Source: Escarpia spicata (taxonomy: Eukaryota; Annelida; Polychaeta; Sabellida; Siboglinidae). From it: a stretch of DNA of 64,000 nt. The notes below the pieces were generated by a model. That model did not search any database. It was not told the origin of the DNA and saw only the letters and a list, made by a program, of their open reading frames with translations. The stretch's first letter is position 1. Each line of letters begins with the position of its first letter. Where the stretch lies: positions 20,065,661 to 20,129,660 of the forward strand of contig OZ023208.1 in the NCBI GenBank assembly GCA_963995525.1, given 5' to 3'. The position numbers were made by a program, and so were the translations under genes. Positions 45,091 through 57,607 of the stretch are shown here, one piece after another.

Positions 45091-46540
45091 TCGTTCATAA
45101 AATGACAAAGCGTGTCGTTTCAAATTATGGCTATCCCTAATAGCTCCGTGAACGCATTTGCATTATTAAATAAAGCATATTAACTACCAGTGGCGATTGC
45201 ATTAAATAACAGCATAATGGGCCATTTCTGATCTACCACGTTGGGCAAATTGTCGCACTTACCACCACCAAGTAAACATCCACACATGATCCAACTGAAA
45301 CTGATTTTCGATGGATATTAATTACGCAGAACGGAAGCGTAAATCTAACTTCTTGATTGGTACCGGTTAACGACCGATTGCCACCTGCTCCGCGGTTGAA
45401 ATCATGTTTGCTCTGATGCACTTCCCGATTGTCTTCTCTCGGGTGGCTCTCCCCGTAATGAGCTAAGGTGATCCATGACCCGCCGCTACTGTATTATATT
45501 GGATAATTGTGATGGTCTTCGAATGTATATATATCACCTCACGCAAAGACCACGCTATAATACGTTTAACTTGTTTACAGGCATCGCATGTCGTCTAACA
45601 CTAAGGCATAGGGGCCTACACGTACATGCATATCTTCTAGATATTCTTTTCGGTCTTCAGGCAAATTTGCCTATATGTACTGCTCTTGGTATGCACGGAA
45701 GAAGCTAGCTACACATGCCTTGTTTTTGGTCAAGTCCCGCTCTTTGAGTATTTTTTGTAAAATCTAGTTATTGAAGAATGCACGACTTTTTGCCAATTTA
45801 CCAATAACTCCAAAAATAATAACAACTGTGAACTCAGGAATCTGAGCACCGAGGCGCAACATGCACGAATCATTAAGTAAAATCATAAAAAGGGACATGT
45901 TAGAATCAGCAAAGAACCGCCGAATGCTTAGAGTGGTAAAGCGATTTCAAATAGATGTCTTGAGTTTTTTACAAAACCATTCGAAGTTATCCCATTTTAT
46001 TGAACTGTCAGGAAATACACGCAGCAGATTTGAAGACACGTCGTCATTTTGGTTCTGAAATCCATAAAATATGGATAGGTACAATGGTATATGTATTTCC
46101 CGAAAGCTGTTGCATCAGTTGTTTTGCCGGTTTGCTAGTGTGACCACAATTATACTGCATTTTGGCGATATGGTGACATATATTTATTGTTGATTTATTC
46201 GTGACGCAACACATTTAATAGCATGGCACCCAAAGCAATGCAAACTGCCTCGTTCCTTGAATGATATATCGCTGCCAACACGATCGCCTGTGAATTGCCT
46301 TGCAATGCCTCAAAGTTACAAAACACAATTGCATAGTTTATCGCATTCGTGCTCATGTCACTCAGTTTCCTTTCCGGCACCGTCAGAATGATGACTTCCG
46401 ACAGATCGGGTAGACAAATAAAATATACTAATGCGACACTATCTACGTAGCCTACGCAGCGACCGCAGAAACAAACAAAACACCGCCGCACACTTAAATA
46501 AACCGCCACGGAACACATAAAGAAATGACCACCCCACCCC
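45091..46540. other. Intergenic, nothing recognised
   Basis: Short ORFs only on both strands, none with a recognisable motif. Confidence 0.35.
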
Positions 46541-46573
46541 CAGACACAAGATAGGCCCTACTGCCAACCCCCC

Positions 46574-46604
<31 letters not shown>

Positions 46605-46824
46605 AAGATAGGCCCTATCGCGAACCCCAACACACAAGATATGCCCTACCGCCACCCCCCCCCCCACACACACACACAAGATATGCCCTACCGCCAACCC
46701 CCCCCACACACACACACAAGATATGCCCTACCGCCAACCCCCCCCCTCACACACACACACACAAGATATGCCCTACCGCCAACCAACCCCCACACACAAG
46801 ATATGCCCTACCGCCACCCCACCC

Positions 46825-46916
<92 letters not shown>

Positions 46917-46920
46917 GATA
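46541..46920 (+). repeat. Compound minisatellite: poly-C, (CA)n and AAGATATGCCCTACCGCC
   Basis: Seven copies or more of ACAAGATATGCCCTACCGCC or the variant ACAAGATAGGCCCTA, separated by poly-C and (CA)n of varying length. It includes a run of about 22 C near 46569-46590 and a 90-bp pure CA tract at 46825-46914. Confidence 0.95.
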
Positions 46921-48190
46921 TGCCCTACCGCCTGCGGGATTGGCTATATGAAGGAACTCGTTAGACCGTACTGAAACATCTCGTTACTCCACCGATATTG
47001 AAGTGCAACGTGTTATTAATCTCATCGTTATTAACGTCATCTTTTTCGTTCATTTATCTCCACCCCTTTACCAGAATGTGTTGGTGGTCATATTAACGGA
47101 TAATCTAAGACAGCCTACTGTATTGGTACAAGAAGGTTTGTAATGGTCTTCGTTACGATAGTTTAAGACTGATAGTCGAGTGTAAACCTACGTGCCTTGT
47201 AGACAATAATAACTGCAATGTATTTGCTCTTATATCACCCGTATTAATTATACTTTTGTGCTTTTTTGATGTCGCAAGGCCTAAAAACAAAGTGTGTGTG
47301 TGTGTGTGCGTAGAAAACCCCACTAAACGTCTGGTTTTTTAGGAGAGGAATAGACAGGCGGATAGATCAACCGTCGGCCATCCACCCCTTTCAGACGACC
47401 GATTGTGTGGTCCGACGACAGAGAACAATTGTTCCAACTGAATGTGTGGGTGTCGATCTATACATTCGCAAGTGGTTTCGATCATTAGAAACTCAGCTTC
47501 CTCCTTTAGCTGTCAGCACAGCCGAGCGTGAAGGCGGCCATCTTGCATCCTTTGATTTGTGTGTGGTAAACTCTCATAATATTTTGGTGAGTGTTGCCGA
47601 CAACGACTTAGAGGCTGCGGCGAAAGTATTGGTTAACTTTGGATCTGATCTGACTAGTCGCGGTGAGGTTCACCGTCTCTGGTAATCGTCGTGTTTCTCT
47701 GTCTTCCTCCCTGTTCCAACTGTACCTTTCATCCTTTCTTCATTCGCTCGATCTCCTTCCTTCCGTCCTTCCTTTCGTACAACCATCTCCCTACATCAAG
47801 ATTCACCTGCATCCATTATTCCGTAGAACAATCCCAACACACTTCCCTCGTTCCTTTGTCTCCCTTCGCCCACCAACGATCCAACCCTGTCAGTCAAACT
47901 GGACGTCCATACCGATGATGTGTTAGCCCACTTGCTCCTCTCCGTGTCCCGGGATGCACACACGGCTTCCACAAGAGAACGCCGCTGCCGTCGGTCTGCT
48001 GGAGGCTGGATGATTGTATCCCAAATCAGGTGGCACGGTGCCATATCTTTCTCCGACGACATTTTGTGTTCTCCTTTGTGGCGAAAACATATTTTCTTCC
48101 GTCTACTGTCTGTAGGGCTGTCTTTGACTGTGCGCCATGTTATAGTAAATCTTTAAAAAGGTGGCGGAGGACTTCTTTACTATCTAGCGC
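46921..48190. other. Intergenic, nothing recognised
   Basis: A pyrimidine-rich stretch at 47690-47900 and short ORFs (for example 47407-47685) without recognisable domains. Confidence 0.35.
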
Positions 48191-48195
48191 ATGTG

Positions 48196-48450
<255 letters not shown>

Positions 48451-49196
48451 ATGGTCACCGTGATATGATCCCAGACAAAATTACCATCTGGGAAGTGAAT
48501 TAGCCCCCTTTTCCCGGACGGTGGCGCCTGTGTCGATGCGCCTGTGCAGTGACCACGGCCAGGGCTGGCCCGAGGCTTGCCGCTCCATGACGTTGCATAG
48601 CCCCGGCGTCATTAAGCAAACGCTTGAATTAGTAGCGCGCTCCGAGTTTGTAAGCATCGCACGCAGTTTCAGTATCGATGGAGCGCCGGGCAGTGTAGAC
48701 GGGTGTACAGCTCGATCGAGTGCCTTCGCTATCTAAACCGAGTCTCGCTTGGCTGTGTTTTATGGTTTCTACTATTAGGGCGCTAATGAATTTACTCGGA
48801 TGTGGTGATATACTACTCGAGGATTGATCGTCTGCGATTCACTCTCACGCCGGCGTCTGAACACAGGCACGGTCGTCGTTGTCATCGGGGTCTCTAACGC
48901 GCGCTGTCGTCAAACAAATAACGTATTAGCGACCAGGAAACGTAAGTGTTTCGTTTGTTTTCCTTCGACTCACTGATTGATTCAATCTGTGCGGTTTTTC
49001 GCGTCGTGATGCGAGTCTGGCGGGCTGGTGCGTGAGGTTACGCGTGCTGATTCAGGGATTACCTGTACACAGGAGTCGGTAGGGTAAGGGACGCGAAAGG
49101 ATTTGTGTCCACCGAGATATTGTTACCAGAAAGTCGTCATAATGGCTTTTCATCATGTTGTTGGCATACACGTATGTGTGCGTGCGAGCGAGCGTG
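48451..49196. other. CpG-rich non-coding segment
   Basis: 48510-49100 is GC- and CpG-rich and of high complexity, unlike its neighbours, with CATTAAGCAAACGC and GAATTAG motifs. It could be a regulatory element or an unrecognised 5' exon. No protein match was seen in the frames. Confidence 0.35.
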
Positions 49197-49400
49197 CGCG
49201 CGAGCGGGCGGGCGGGCGGGCGGGCGGGCGGGCGGGCGGGCGGGCGGGCGGGCGGGCGGGCGGGCGGGCGGGCGGGCGGGCGGGCGGGCGGGTGTGCGTA
49301 TGTGCGTGCGTGCGTGCATAGTACGTACGTGCTTAAATGTATGTATGTATGCGTGCGTGCGTGCGTGGATGGGTGCGTTCGTGCGTGCATGCGTGCATAT
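49197..49400 (+). repeat. (CGGG)n array followed by GCGT/ATGT repeats
   Basis: About 87 bp of CGGG (49205-49291), flanked by CGAG and GCGT repeats. The G-rich strand is well suited to G-quadruplex formation. Confidence 0.97.
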
Positions 49401-49674
49401 TTATTTTTGGCGCACGTGTGCTAAGTGATAAGACGTCTTCACAGCAAGTATGTTTGCTTCTTTGCGGGCTAATACAGCGCATATAACTATTCTCATTCAG
49501 TTAGCACAATCCACACTCTGTCTAAGATGCTTGGGTTACTCCGTGAACACGCACGTCCAATATTGTGTGGGAAGGGCAGATCACGGCCTGTTGTGTATGT
49601 GGAAACACAGCGACCAGAATACCAAAGATGATAAGATTGTCCTTGGAGGGATTTTGGATGTTCGCTAGTACCCC

Positions 49675-49963
49675 CTGGAGCGCAGTAGCGCAGAGTTAGA
49701 ATGTTCGATTCTTAACCGGGAAAATCGATGTCCGAATCGTCTTGTTGCCGTTTCGAAATTGTTGTTTACTCTACATTGTTTCAGTGCTCTCAGATTTATA
49801 AATGAGTACCTGGCTATAATAAGTACAGAGGATATGCATGTGGGCGAACAGTGAATACTTCCAAGAGAAGACACGTTGGTGTTCGTATGAACAAGTCTGC
49901 CATGGTGCGAAGAGTAAAGTATTTTGCACGGTCCAAACAACTGAATACCGCGCTATATAAGAA
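49675..49963 (+). mobile_element. tRNA-derived SINE (type B), copy 2
   Basis: Head GCAGTAGCGCAGAGTTAGAA, body with GTACCTGGCTATAATAAG and GAACAAGTCTGCCATGG, end AATACCGCGCTATATAAGAA. It aligns with the copy at 33272-33543 throughout. Confidence 0.85.
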
Positions 49964-52089
49964 ATTGCCTTAACCTTTATTTCTGTCGTGCACCACTTAG
50001 CAATTTCTGAAGCTCCCAAAATGTACATCAAACTTTGTTCTTCAAAAGTAGAAAATGTAACAGAAATGTGTTAATACACAGAGAGAAAATGACATTATAC
50101 ACTACCGGCTGAGAAGCATAAAACTGCCAGTGTACACAGTACACACGGTGAATGAGAACATAACATAATTACAACACAAGACATGGTATGGGTGAACTCA
50201 TAGAACATTTAATCCAAGAACATCACGTGTTCAATCAGCAATATCTCAATGACAGATGAAATGTCTCCCTCTCTTTACAAGATCCATGAGTGACTAAAAC
50301 TAAGCAACAATCTAATACAACAAAATAAAAACAAACCCAATATGCGCCCCCACGAGAAAATGACATCATGAATCTTCCACAAGGAATCAACCCGTGGGTT
50401 TAGTCGCCAATCTGGGATCAGTCATGCAATTGATGATGGTTGTCTCTCGCGAATAGTAGAAAGACGTTCCACCGAATGTTCACATTACCGTATGAATACG
50501 AAGCAGGGGAACATCTAGTCACGCTAACCATCACACCAGGAACAAGCTATTTAGCGTTTGATAATGTCAAAGCAATAGCTGTCTTTCTTCGTTAGCGAAA
50601 ATGCGACAGACCGCTGTTTCAGTTTACGAAAACATTGTTTCACGAGGACATTAGAATAGCATTAAATAACGGATGTTCCCCGCAGGGATTCCGTAGCACC
50701 GACGAGGTGACAGAAGGACGAAATGACCACGACAGGGTTGGTTTGACCCAGTGCTTGACATTCTGCGTCCGCGTTTTATTATTAGCGTTGTTTCTCTGCA
50801 TAACATCGGCGATTATAAACAAGGATATTCCATAGACAAATGACTATCGATTGTATCACTGTAACAGCGGCATCGCATCCGGTAGCAGTAAGAATATCTC
50901 GTTTCTTTCTGTGGAAGTAGACCCTAATCACAATGAATACTATTGATCAACTCATTTCATGGTAGCCAGACAACTACGCCTGTGTAAATCCGCAGAAAAT
51001 GTGCAAGACCAACGAAGCGGGAATTAAATTGCGACATTTGCATGAGCTTTTCTGTGTTATTGGATGACAGATTCATTTGTAAGCGTGTGGGTAGGATTTC
51101 GCTTGCGCGGGAGAGGATTTTGATCATTTGGCGGAGGAATATTCTTTCACAGTTTGTCGCCGGGTGAAATGGTGGGGTATGTTTCTATGTCGCCGCATAT
51201 GAATGAACAAACAACACAAATCACGCATATATACCGTAACTGTTACTGTGACGAACTGTAACGAACAGCAATGAACCGTATCGCTAAAGAACATGCAACC
51301 ATACTAAGGTGATTTATGAAGACAGATTTTAATATTACGTGAATGTTTTGTTTTAGTTTCAGTATTGATACACCGCCGCGTTAACTTGCGGTGTGATTGA
51401 CGCACAGACAAAGCGAAAACGGTCGTCAGCGGATCTCGCCGACGCAATAACACGCAATAACATTTCCGTTCTCAGTCGGCTCCGGTCGAAAGGAGCCCAT
51501 TTATCGACGGTTTGCTTTGGCGCTATTGTAAGATTTTATTTGTTAATGTACGGCGATCGATGTTGGTTGTGCGCCGGTCGCAGTACGCGCAGAGTAGGTC
51601 GTACGCATTGAGTCTCATCAACTAAGGAAAACTCGCTCGTAAAGTGCCGCAATAGGCTCACGATGACGTCTACGATGAATCAAGTCCGTTTCGACGCCGT
51701 TCCTCCACGTCTCTTCCATTCCGCGTGTTTAGATTGACAGAAAAAGCCCCAGTTTCGTCCACAGCTTAAACGAGGCATACACGTAACGCACGGACCATTT
51801 GCGAGATATCAACTTATGAGCCTATGTGTTTGGCGCGTGACGCACTGCGATTGCGTGAGTTAGGTCTATGTTGACGAATGGCTCTCAATCAGGCCCCTCT
51901 TGGTTTACAAGAAAAGGTCAAATTTTCTGTACGAAAGCATTACACAAAGATGCCATTCATATAATAGGTTTTACAAGCCCCTCGAAATTAGCCCTGCTTT
52001 GTCGCTGACTGGGCAACTGCACATTTGTTCAACCTCACCTAAACCATTCTCCGTCTACTGTACTCCAACGATCAGACCTGTAACCTAAT
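49964..52089. other. Intergenic, nothing recognised
   Basis: Complex-looking DNA, more CpG-rich after 51360. Short ORFs only (for example 51393-51611), no recognised domain. Confidence 0.35.
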
Positions 52090-52530
52090 TCAGCGAAGCA
52101 CCACCTCCACCAAACCAGAGTCCGGACTAAGTCCTATTAACACATCCGCCACGCCAGTATCTTGATTAAGTCCTAACACCATCTCTGCCGAACTTTTATC
52201 CAGACTAAGTCCTAGCATCATCTCTGCCGAACGAGTAGGCCCTATCCGGATTAAGTCCTAGCGTCAGCTATGTCGAATGAGTATTCAGACAAAGTCTTTG
52301 CATCATCTCTGCCGAACGAGTTTCAGGATTAAGTCCTATAACCACCTCCGCCGCACTGGTATCCGGACTAATTCCTACCACCAACTCCCCCGAACTCGAA
52401 TCCGGACTGCTCCTTTGCCGCACAAGTGCGCAGATTCAGCATTGCACCACAAACGCCACCCCATCCCCTTGATTCAGCCCTTGTACCATCTCCGCCAAAC
52501 CAGTATTCGGACTCTAGGCCATTTGTCTTG
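52090..52530 (+). repeat. Degenerate minisatellite, about 46 bp, about 9 copies
   Basis: The unit resembles CCGGACTAAGTCCTA plus GCACCATCTCTGCCGAACGAG. A related but more diverged set is at 60080-60310. Confidence 0.75.
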
Positions 52531-53007
52531 TCATAAACGAATCAATTAATTGCGTACTTGCGCGCGTCGATGACAACCGAGAGATGCATGTCCGCGCCTA
52601 TATTGTCCGCTGTCCTTGTGCGAGGACGAATAGCTCATTTATTCCGCCCGCATAGCGGGTAAAGTGGCCCCTTGATCAAATTGAGCTCTTCTATCATAGC
52701 GATTTTGATATGCACTGCAATCAACCCGGTGGTATTGATGTTCAGAGACTCCCACGGGAACACACGCCATTTGGTATATGCCACGTAGACCAGAACCCAC
52801 AATTATTGTTTTTGGTACCTTTCTTTAAATTTGGCGCTTTTTAGTAACTCCACATTTTCGCAAATGGCCCAGGTAAGAAGACATACATTGGGTATGCATA
52901 TGAAAATTCAATATTTAGCGGAATGCATACGTTCATTTCGACGTGAATACATGCGTTGTAAAATGACTCCCGTGCAATACTCTTTGCAAGAGGCCAAAAT
53001 GGGTCCC

Positions 53008-53085
53008 ATGGCTTTATATTTTACTTCCTGGCAGATCTGTTCAATCAAATGCCATTTTGAATTACTTCTCACGGAAACATTAAGC
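53008..53085 (-). mobile_element. SINE type B, partial copy 3
   Basis: The reverse complement contains TTGAACAGATCTGCCAGG followed by AAGTAAAATATAAAGCC, matching the SINE body. The rest has diverged or is missing. Confidence 0.6.
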
Positions 53086-53589
53086 CACGCTGAGTTTAAT
53101 ACGCGAAAAATTACACACAAATCCAACTCTTTTGAGACTGGGCAATTATGTATATTTTGCGGGGGCCAGCTTTGGCTACATAGAAAGTTGTGTTATGAGA
53201 CGTTCCATCATTTTAAAAACAATCCTGTGAATCAACATGTCCCATATTCTATATATAATTGTGAACATTTTTCACATAACATGTAATTTTCAGACAAATC
53301 GGCGCAGAAAACGAAACATATCCGCATGTCATACATGTATCATTCCGTTGGCCGGTCATTGCGGCCTAGTAATTTTGCCAAATCATAATTTATCAAATAA
53401 CACGTGAAATGTCAAAGTGACAAATATAACAGCAAGTATGATCGAATAACTAAACAGTGCTTATGTTGTACAGACCCTTTCTTTAAAACAGTTAACAATG
53501 GTAATTTAACTCAGAATGCAATTTTAAAGGGAGCCCACTTTACCCGTCTTTCCCCTGGCCATTTATATATCTTTGTTTCAGTTTACGTT

Positions 53590-54110
53590 TCAAATTATAG
53601 CCGAATGGTTGAAACGAAGATATAATCGCAGATTGAATTTGTGCCTTCTACCAACGATTGTCGAAACACGGTCGGAGTAATAAAAACTCGTCTTTTTTAT
53701 TGCTTTTCTGTCAGACCGAAATGAACGAGACATTAACACTACCACAGTTCGCAAGGACAGAGTACTGACGTAGTCGTTCATTCCATCATTAATCCTGCAG
53801 AAGATGAGACCACGTAGTGGCGGTCGCGTTGCTCCCAAGTGTCAACGTCAGCGAGTAGGCGCTGTGTGTCACAAAGGAATATAATTAACGTGACGTGTCT
53901 TAGCCATAAACCCGCCAGTCGGTGAAAAATTCCTATAAAACCATTACGCGGTTTGTCGAGAACACGCAGCATTCGATTTCGGGTCCGCGTCTAACACGCC
54001 GCGTCGCGTCTGCGTGGCCTTAATTACATTTCCGCTCATTGATAATTAGTAGAACTAAGCCATAAATTATTCTCGACTTGTTCTAGATTGCGCGATATTA
54101 TTTAAATGGC
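53590..54110 (+). other. Duplicated non-coding block, copy A
   Basis: Collinear with 60545-61060. The best-kept part, 53971-54110, shares TTAATTAC, CATTGATAATTAGTA, AAGCCATAAATTATTCTCGA and GCGCGATATT in order with copy B. No ORF is conserved between the two copies. Confidence 0.7.
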
Positions 54111-54313
54111 ATATACTCGTCTAGTTAGCAGGTGACCGTGCGCACACTCGCGCGTGTACAGGTACGAATGTTAGGTCTCGTCCAAAAATTGGAGCCGGCA
54201 GGACGGGTAGGCAATCTCACGCCGGCGAAATGTCAAAGTTTTGTTTTAGAAAGTCATTTCGCCTTGGTGTGTCGCAGGGGAACGGTGTGCTAATATCGTA
54301 ACGTGTTGCTAAA

Positions 54314-54454
54314 GGGGAGGGGGGAGGGAGGGAGGGAGGGAGGGAGGGAGGGAGGGAGGGAGGGAGGGAGGGAGGGAGGGAGGGAGGGAGGGAGGGAGGG
54401 AGGGAGGGAGGGAGGGAGGGAGGGAGGGAGGGAGGGAGGGAGGGAGGGAGGGAG
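54314..54454 (+). repeat. (GGGA)n microsatellite
   Basis: About 140 bp of GGGA, about 160 bp upstream of the LINE ORF. Its Pro/Ser and Gly/Arg ORFs are artefacts. Confidence 0.97.
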
Positions 54455-54613
54455 GTTGGAGGGAATAGAGAGAGAGGCGCATGCGTTGTCTAAGCTCATG
54501 TGTTCATGCTTACAATGCGAATATTTTAACATCAACATTGACAGATATTTCATAAGGATGAGATACAATGTAAAGGCAAGTTCTTATGCATCTTATGCCG
54601 AATTGGGACTGTA

Positions 54614-57232
54614 ATGTTTAGGAAAGATAGAATAGGAAGAAAGGGAGGTGGAGTTATTTTATATATTAAAGAATCTATCCAGGCTTATGAAATAAAATTA
54701 GAAAGAGATGCAGATTGCGAAGAAGCTGTTTGGTGTAACATAGTTACAGGAAACTCAACGTTAACAGTTGGGTTAGTTTATCGAAGTCCAAACATAAGCA
54801 TAGAAGAGAATGAAAAAATACAAAACGCTATAAGGGAAGTAAGCAAACGGAACTGTATTATTATGGGGGACTTTAACCATGGGCATATACAATGGAAATC
54901 TCTACAGAGTATGGGGAGTGAGGACCACAAGTTTTTAGTTTTAGTACAAGATAGTTTCCTTTCTCAACATGTGCTAGAACCAACCAGGGGAGAGAATGTG
55001 TTAGACTTAGTTTTGTCCTCACAGAAAGAATTAGTTGACAATGTCAAGATATGTGAGCCACTGGGGAGTAGTGATCACAACCAGATACATTTTACCATCA
55101 AAGTAAAATCAGAAAGGAATAGTAAAAAGCAGTATAGGAGAAATTTCCACAAAGGAAGGTATAAGGACATGAGGAAATATTTAGCAAAGATAGACTGGAA
55201 TAACACACTGAAGAATAAGACAGCAACCGAATGCTGGAATATCTTAAATAGTGAAATTAAGTGCATAGTCGATAAATTTGTACCTTTCAAAAAACAAGGG
55301 AAACGGTCTAAAAAGAAACACTTATCGAAAGAAGCCATTAGAAAAATTAAGTATAAACAAATGATGTGGAAGTCATATAGATGTACTGGAAATGATAAAG
55401 ACTACAACATTTATAAAGAAGCACTTAATCAAGCTACAGCTGAAATTAGAAATTCAAAGAGAAGCTATGAAACAAAATTAGCTAGTAATATAAAACATGA
55501 CAGTAAGAGTTTTTATGCGTATATTCGAAGCAAACAGAAAGTTCAAGATAAGGTCGGTCCTCTAGAAGATAGTGCTGGAAATACAATATCAGAGGGATTC
55601 TTAATGGCAGAAGACCTGAATGAGTATTTTAGTTCAGTGTTTACCAGGGAAGATATTAGTTCACTGCCAGTACCAGAGGCTAAGTCCAAGGGGGCAGATT
55701 CAGACTATTTAGGACAGTTAGTTGTAACCTCGGAAATGGTAGCTAAGAAAATAAGGGCTATGAAGGATAATAAATCACCTGGAGTGGACGGGATTCCGCC
55801 CAAACTACTATTGGAAATTGTAGAACAAATTAGCGCACCGCTTGCAACAGTTTTCAATTTGTCATTAGAAGAGGGAGTGGTTCCTTTAGAATGGAAAGAG
55901 GCAAACATTATACCGTTATTTAAAAAAGGTTCGAGAAACAAGTCAGAGAACTATAGACCAGTGAGTTTAACATCAGTGATTTGCAAATTATTAGAAAGAC
56001 TAATTAAAGATCACATGGTGGATTTTCTTGTTAAACATAACTTGATAAACCCATCTCAACATGGGTTTTTAAAAGCGAGGTCATGCTTAACAAATATGTT
56101 ATGTTTTTTGGAAGACATCACTAGGTGGGTAGATGAGGGATCACCAGTAGATATCATCTATTTAGATTTTCAAAAAGCTTTCGACAAAGTACCACATCAA
56201 AGATTACTCCTTAAGCTAAAGGCCCATGGCATAGGAAATGGTATAATAAACTGGATAGAAAAATGGCTGAATGACAGAAGACAACGTGTAGTAGTTGATG
56301 GGGAGGCTTCAAACTGGAAATCGGTATTGAGTGGGGTACCACAGGGATCAGTACTAGGACCTATATTATTCTTAATATATATAAACGATTTGGACGATGA
56401 TATAACAAGCAAGGTGTTAAAATTTGCGGATGATACAAAAGTGTTTAGAAGGATTAAAAGTGATGGAGACAGACAGCATTTACAAGATGATCTTGATAGG
56501 TTGATCAAATGGTCTGAAAAGTGGCAAATGCTGTTCAATTTTGGGAAATGTAAATGCCTCCACACAGGTCATGGGAATGAAGAGGTAAAATATAAAATGG
56601 GGGGTACTGTTCTAAGTACTACTGTAAAAGAAAAGGACTTAGGGTTAACCATTAGTGCTGATATGAAGGTTTCAGAGCAGTGCGGAATTGCAGCGTCAAA
56701 GGGAAATCAAATCCTTGGATTAATTAGGCGAAATATAGCGTATAAGAAAAAAGAATTAATAGTACCGCTGTACAAAACAATAGTGAGGCCTCATTTAGAA
56801 TATTGTATACAAGCATGGAGGCCATATCGCAAGAAGGACATAGATATGCTAGAAAGAGTACAGAGGAGAGCGACTAAAATGATACCAAATCTGAGGGATC
56901 TTAGTTACGAAATACGCCTAAAAGAATGTGGTTTAACAACACTAGAGACCAGGAGATTGAGAGGATATCACATAGAAGTGTTTAAAATATTGAATGGTTA
57001 TGAAAATATTGATAGAAACATTTTTTTCTCAGTTAAGAAAGATAGAAGGACCAGAGGACATGAAGCTACATTAGTAAAGGAGCAGTGTAGATTAGATATA
57101 AGAAAGTTCTCATTCTCACAAAGGACTGTAAATGAATGGAACAGATTATCTCTTGATTGTGTTGGTGCTAGTAGCGTGAATATGTTTAAAAATAAAATCG
57201 ACACACACCTTAAAAAGGCGGGATACATGTAG
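54614..57232 (+). CDS. CR1-like LINE ORF2: endonuclease remainder plus complete reverse transcriptase
   Basis: 872 uninterrupted codons. Residues 1-160 are the C-terminal two thirds of an APE endonuclease (RKGGGVILYIKES, GDFNHGHIQW near 85, SDHNQIHF near 151). The RT follows: NKSPGVDGIPPKLL, ENYRPVSLTSVICKLLERL, YLDFQKAFDKVPHQRLLLK, GVPQGSVLGPILFLIYINDL near 573-592, and the catalytic FADD at 604-607. The C-terminal domain (LEYCIQAWRPYRKKDIDMLE, FSQRTVNEWNRLSL, SVNMFKNKIDTHLKKAGYM) is typical of CR1/Rex1-type elements. The first 60-70 residues of the endonuclease, including its ETW motif, are missing, so the copy is 5'-truncated and cannot be autonomous. The intact frame suggests a recent insertion. 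Confidence 0.93.
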   Translation: MFRKDRIGRKGGGVILYIKESIQAYEIKLERDADCEEAVWCNIVTGNSTLTVGLVYRSPNISIEENEKIQNAIREVSKRNCIIMGDFNHGHIQWKSLQSMGSEDHKFLVLVQDSFLSQHVLEPTRGENVLDLVLSSQKELVDNVKICEPLGSSDHNQIHFTIKVKSERNSKKQYRRNFHKGRYKDMRKYLAKIDWNNTLKNKTATECWNILNSEIKCIVDKFVPFKKQGKRSKKKHLSKEAIRKIKYKQMMWKSYRCTGNDKDYNIYKEALNQATAEIRNSKRSYETKLASNIKHDSKSFYAYIRSKQKVQDKVGPLEDSAGNTISEGFLMAEDLNEYFSSVFTREDISSLPVPEAKSKGADSDYLGQLVVTSEMVAKKIRAMKDNKSPGVDGIPPKLLLEIVEQISAPLATVFNLSLEEGVVPLEWKEANIIPLFKKGSRNKSENYRPVSLTSVICKLLERLIKDHMVDFLVKHNLINPSQHGFLKARSCLTNMLCFLEDITRWVDEGSPVDIIYLDFQKAFDKVPHQRLLLKLKAHGIGNGIINWIEKWLNDRRQRVVVDGEASNWKSVLSGVPQGSVLGPILFLIYINDLDDDITSKVLKFADDTKVFRRIKSDGDRQHLQDDLDRLIKWSEKWQMLFNFGKCKCLHTGHGNEEVKYKMGGTVLSTTVKEKDLGLTISADMKVSEQCGIAASKGNQILGLIRRNIAYKKKELIVPLYKTIVRPHLEYCIQAWRPYRKKDIDMLERVQRRATKMIPNLRDLSYEIRLKECGLTTLETRRLRGYHIEVFKILNGYENIDRNIFFSVKKDRRTRGHEATLVKEQCRLDIRKFSFSQRTVNEWNRLSLDCVGASSVNMFKNKIDTHLKKAGYM

Positions 57233-57281
57233 ATAAAAAGTATTGGACTCTCGATAAGCCAAAAGGCTTCCTTGTCCAACT

Positions 57282-57308
57282 GCCATCCAGAGTAATTTTC
57301 TGGATGGC
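57282..57308 (+). other. 3' UTR stem-loop of the LINE
   Basis: GCCATCCAG, a 9-base loop, CTGGATGGC: a perfect 9-bp stem immediately before the terminal repeats. The minus-strand copy (58012-58630) keeps the stem with changed bases and one G-U pair. Probably the RT recognition structure. Confidence 0.6.
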
Positions 57309-57330
57309 AATCTTGTTAAATCTTGTTATG

Positions 57331-57607
57331 CAGGTCTAGTTCTTGGGATTGCTCAAAGCCATGTACACTCTGGCAGACCTGTTCATTCGAACACCGTCTC
57401 AGCTTATTGGGAGACATTCAGTCAGCCTGCAATTGCTGCCTGAAGATTAGTTGTTTATGCTTAACGACCATTGCCTATAACCAGGTACTCATTTGTAAAG
57501 CTGTGTAAACGAACTTGTCCATGGTTTAAAACCGCAGCTAGATAATTCGAAACCGCGGATTATGTCGATTGAGAATCCGATGTTCTAATCGCTGCGCCAC
57601 TTACACA
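57331..57607 (-). mobile_element. tRNA-derived SINE (type B), copy 4
   Basis: On the minus strand: A box GTGGCGCAGCGATTAGAAC, B box GGTTTCGAATT, body with GAGTACCTGGTTATA and GAACAGGTCTGCCAGAG. It is the clearest tRNA-like head of the family. It lies directly against the LINE 3' end. Confidence 0.85.

Larger units (their letters stand above)
54614..57328 (+). mobile_element. 5'-truncated CR1-like LINE, full 3' end
   Basis: Covers the ORF and a short 3' UTR ending in two copies of AATCTTGTTA (57309-57328). The exact 5' boundary is unclear and lies between the GGGA array (54454) and 54614. A second copy in the opposite orientation ends at 58012. Confidence 0.85.

Noticed and set aside
44791..45140. 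Arg/Ser/Phe-rich ORFs
   Set aside because: Translation of (TTCG)n.
47407..47685. 92-aa ORF
   Set aside because: No recognisable motif or splice partner.
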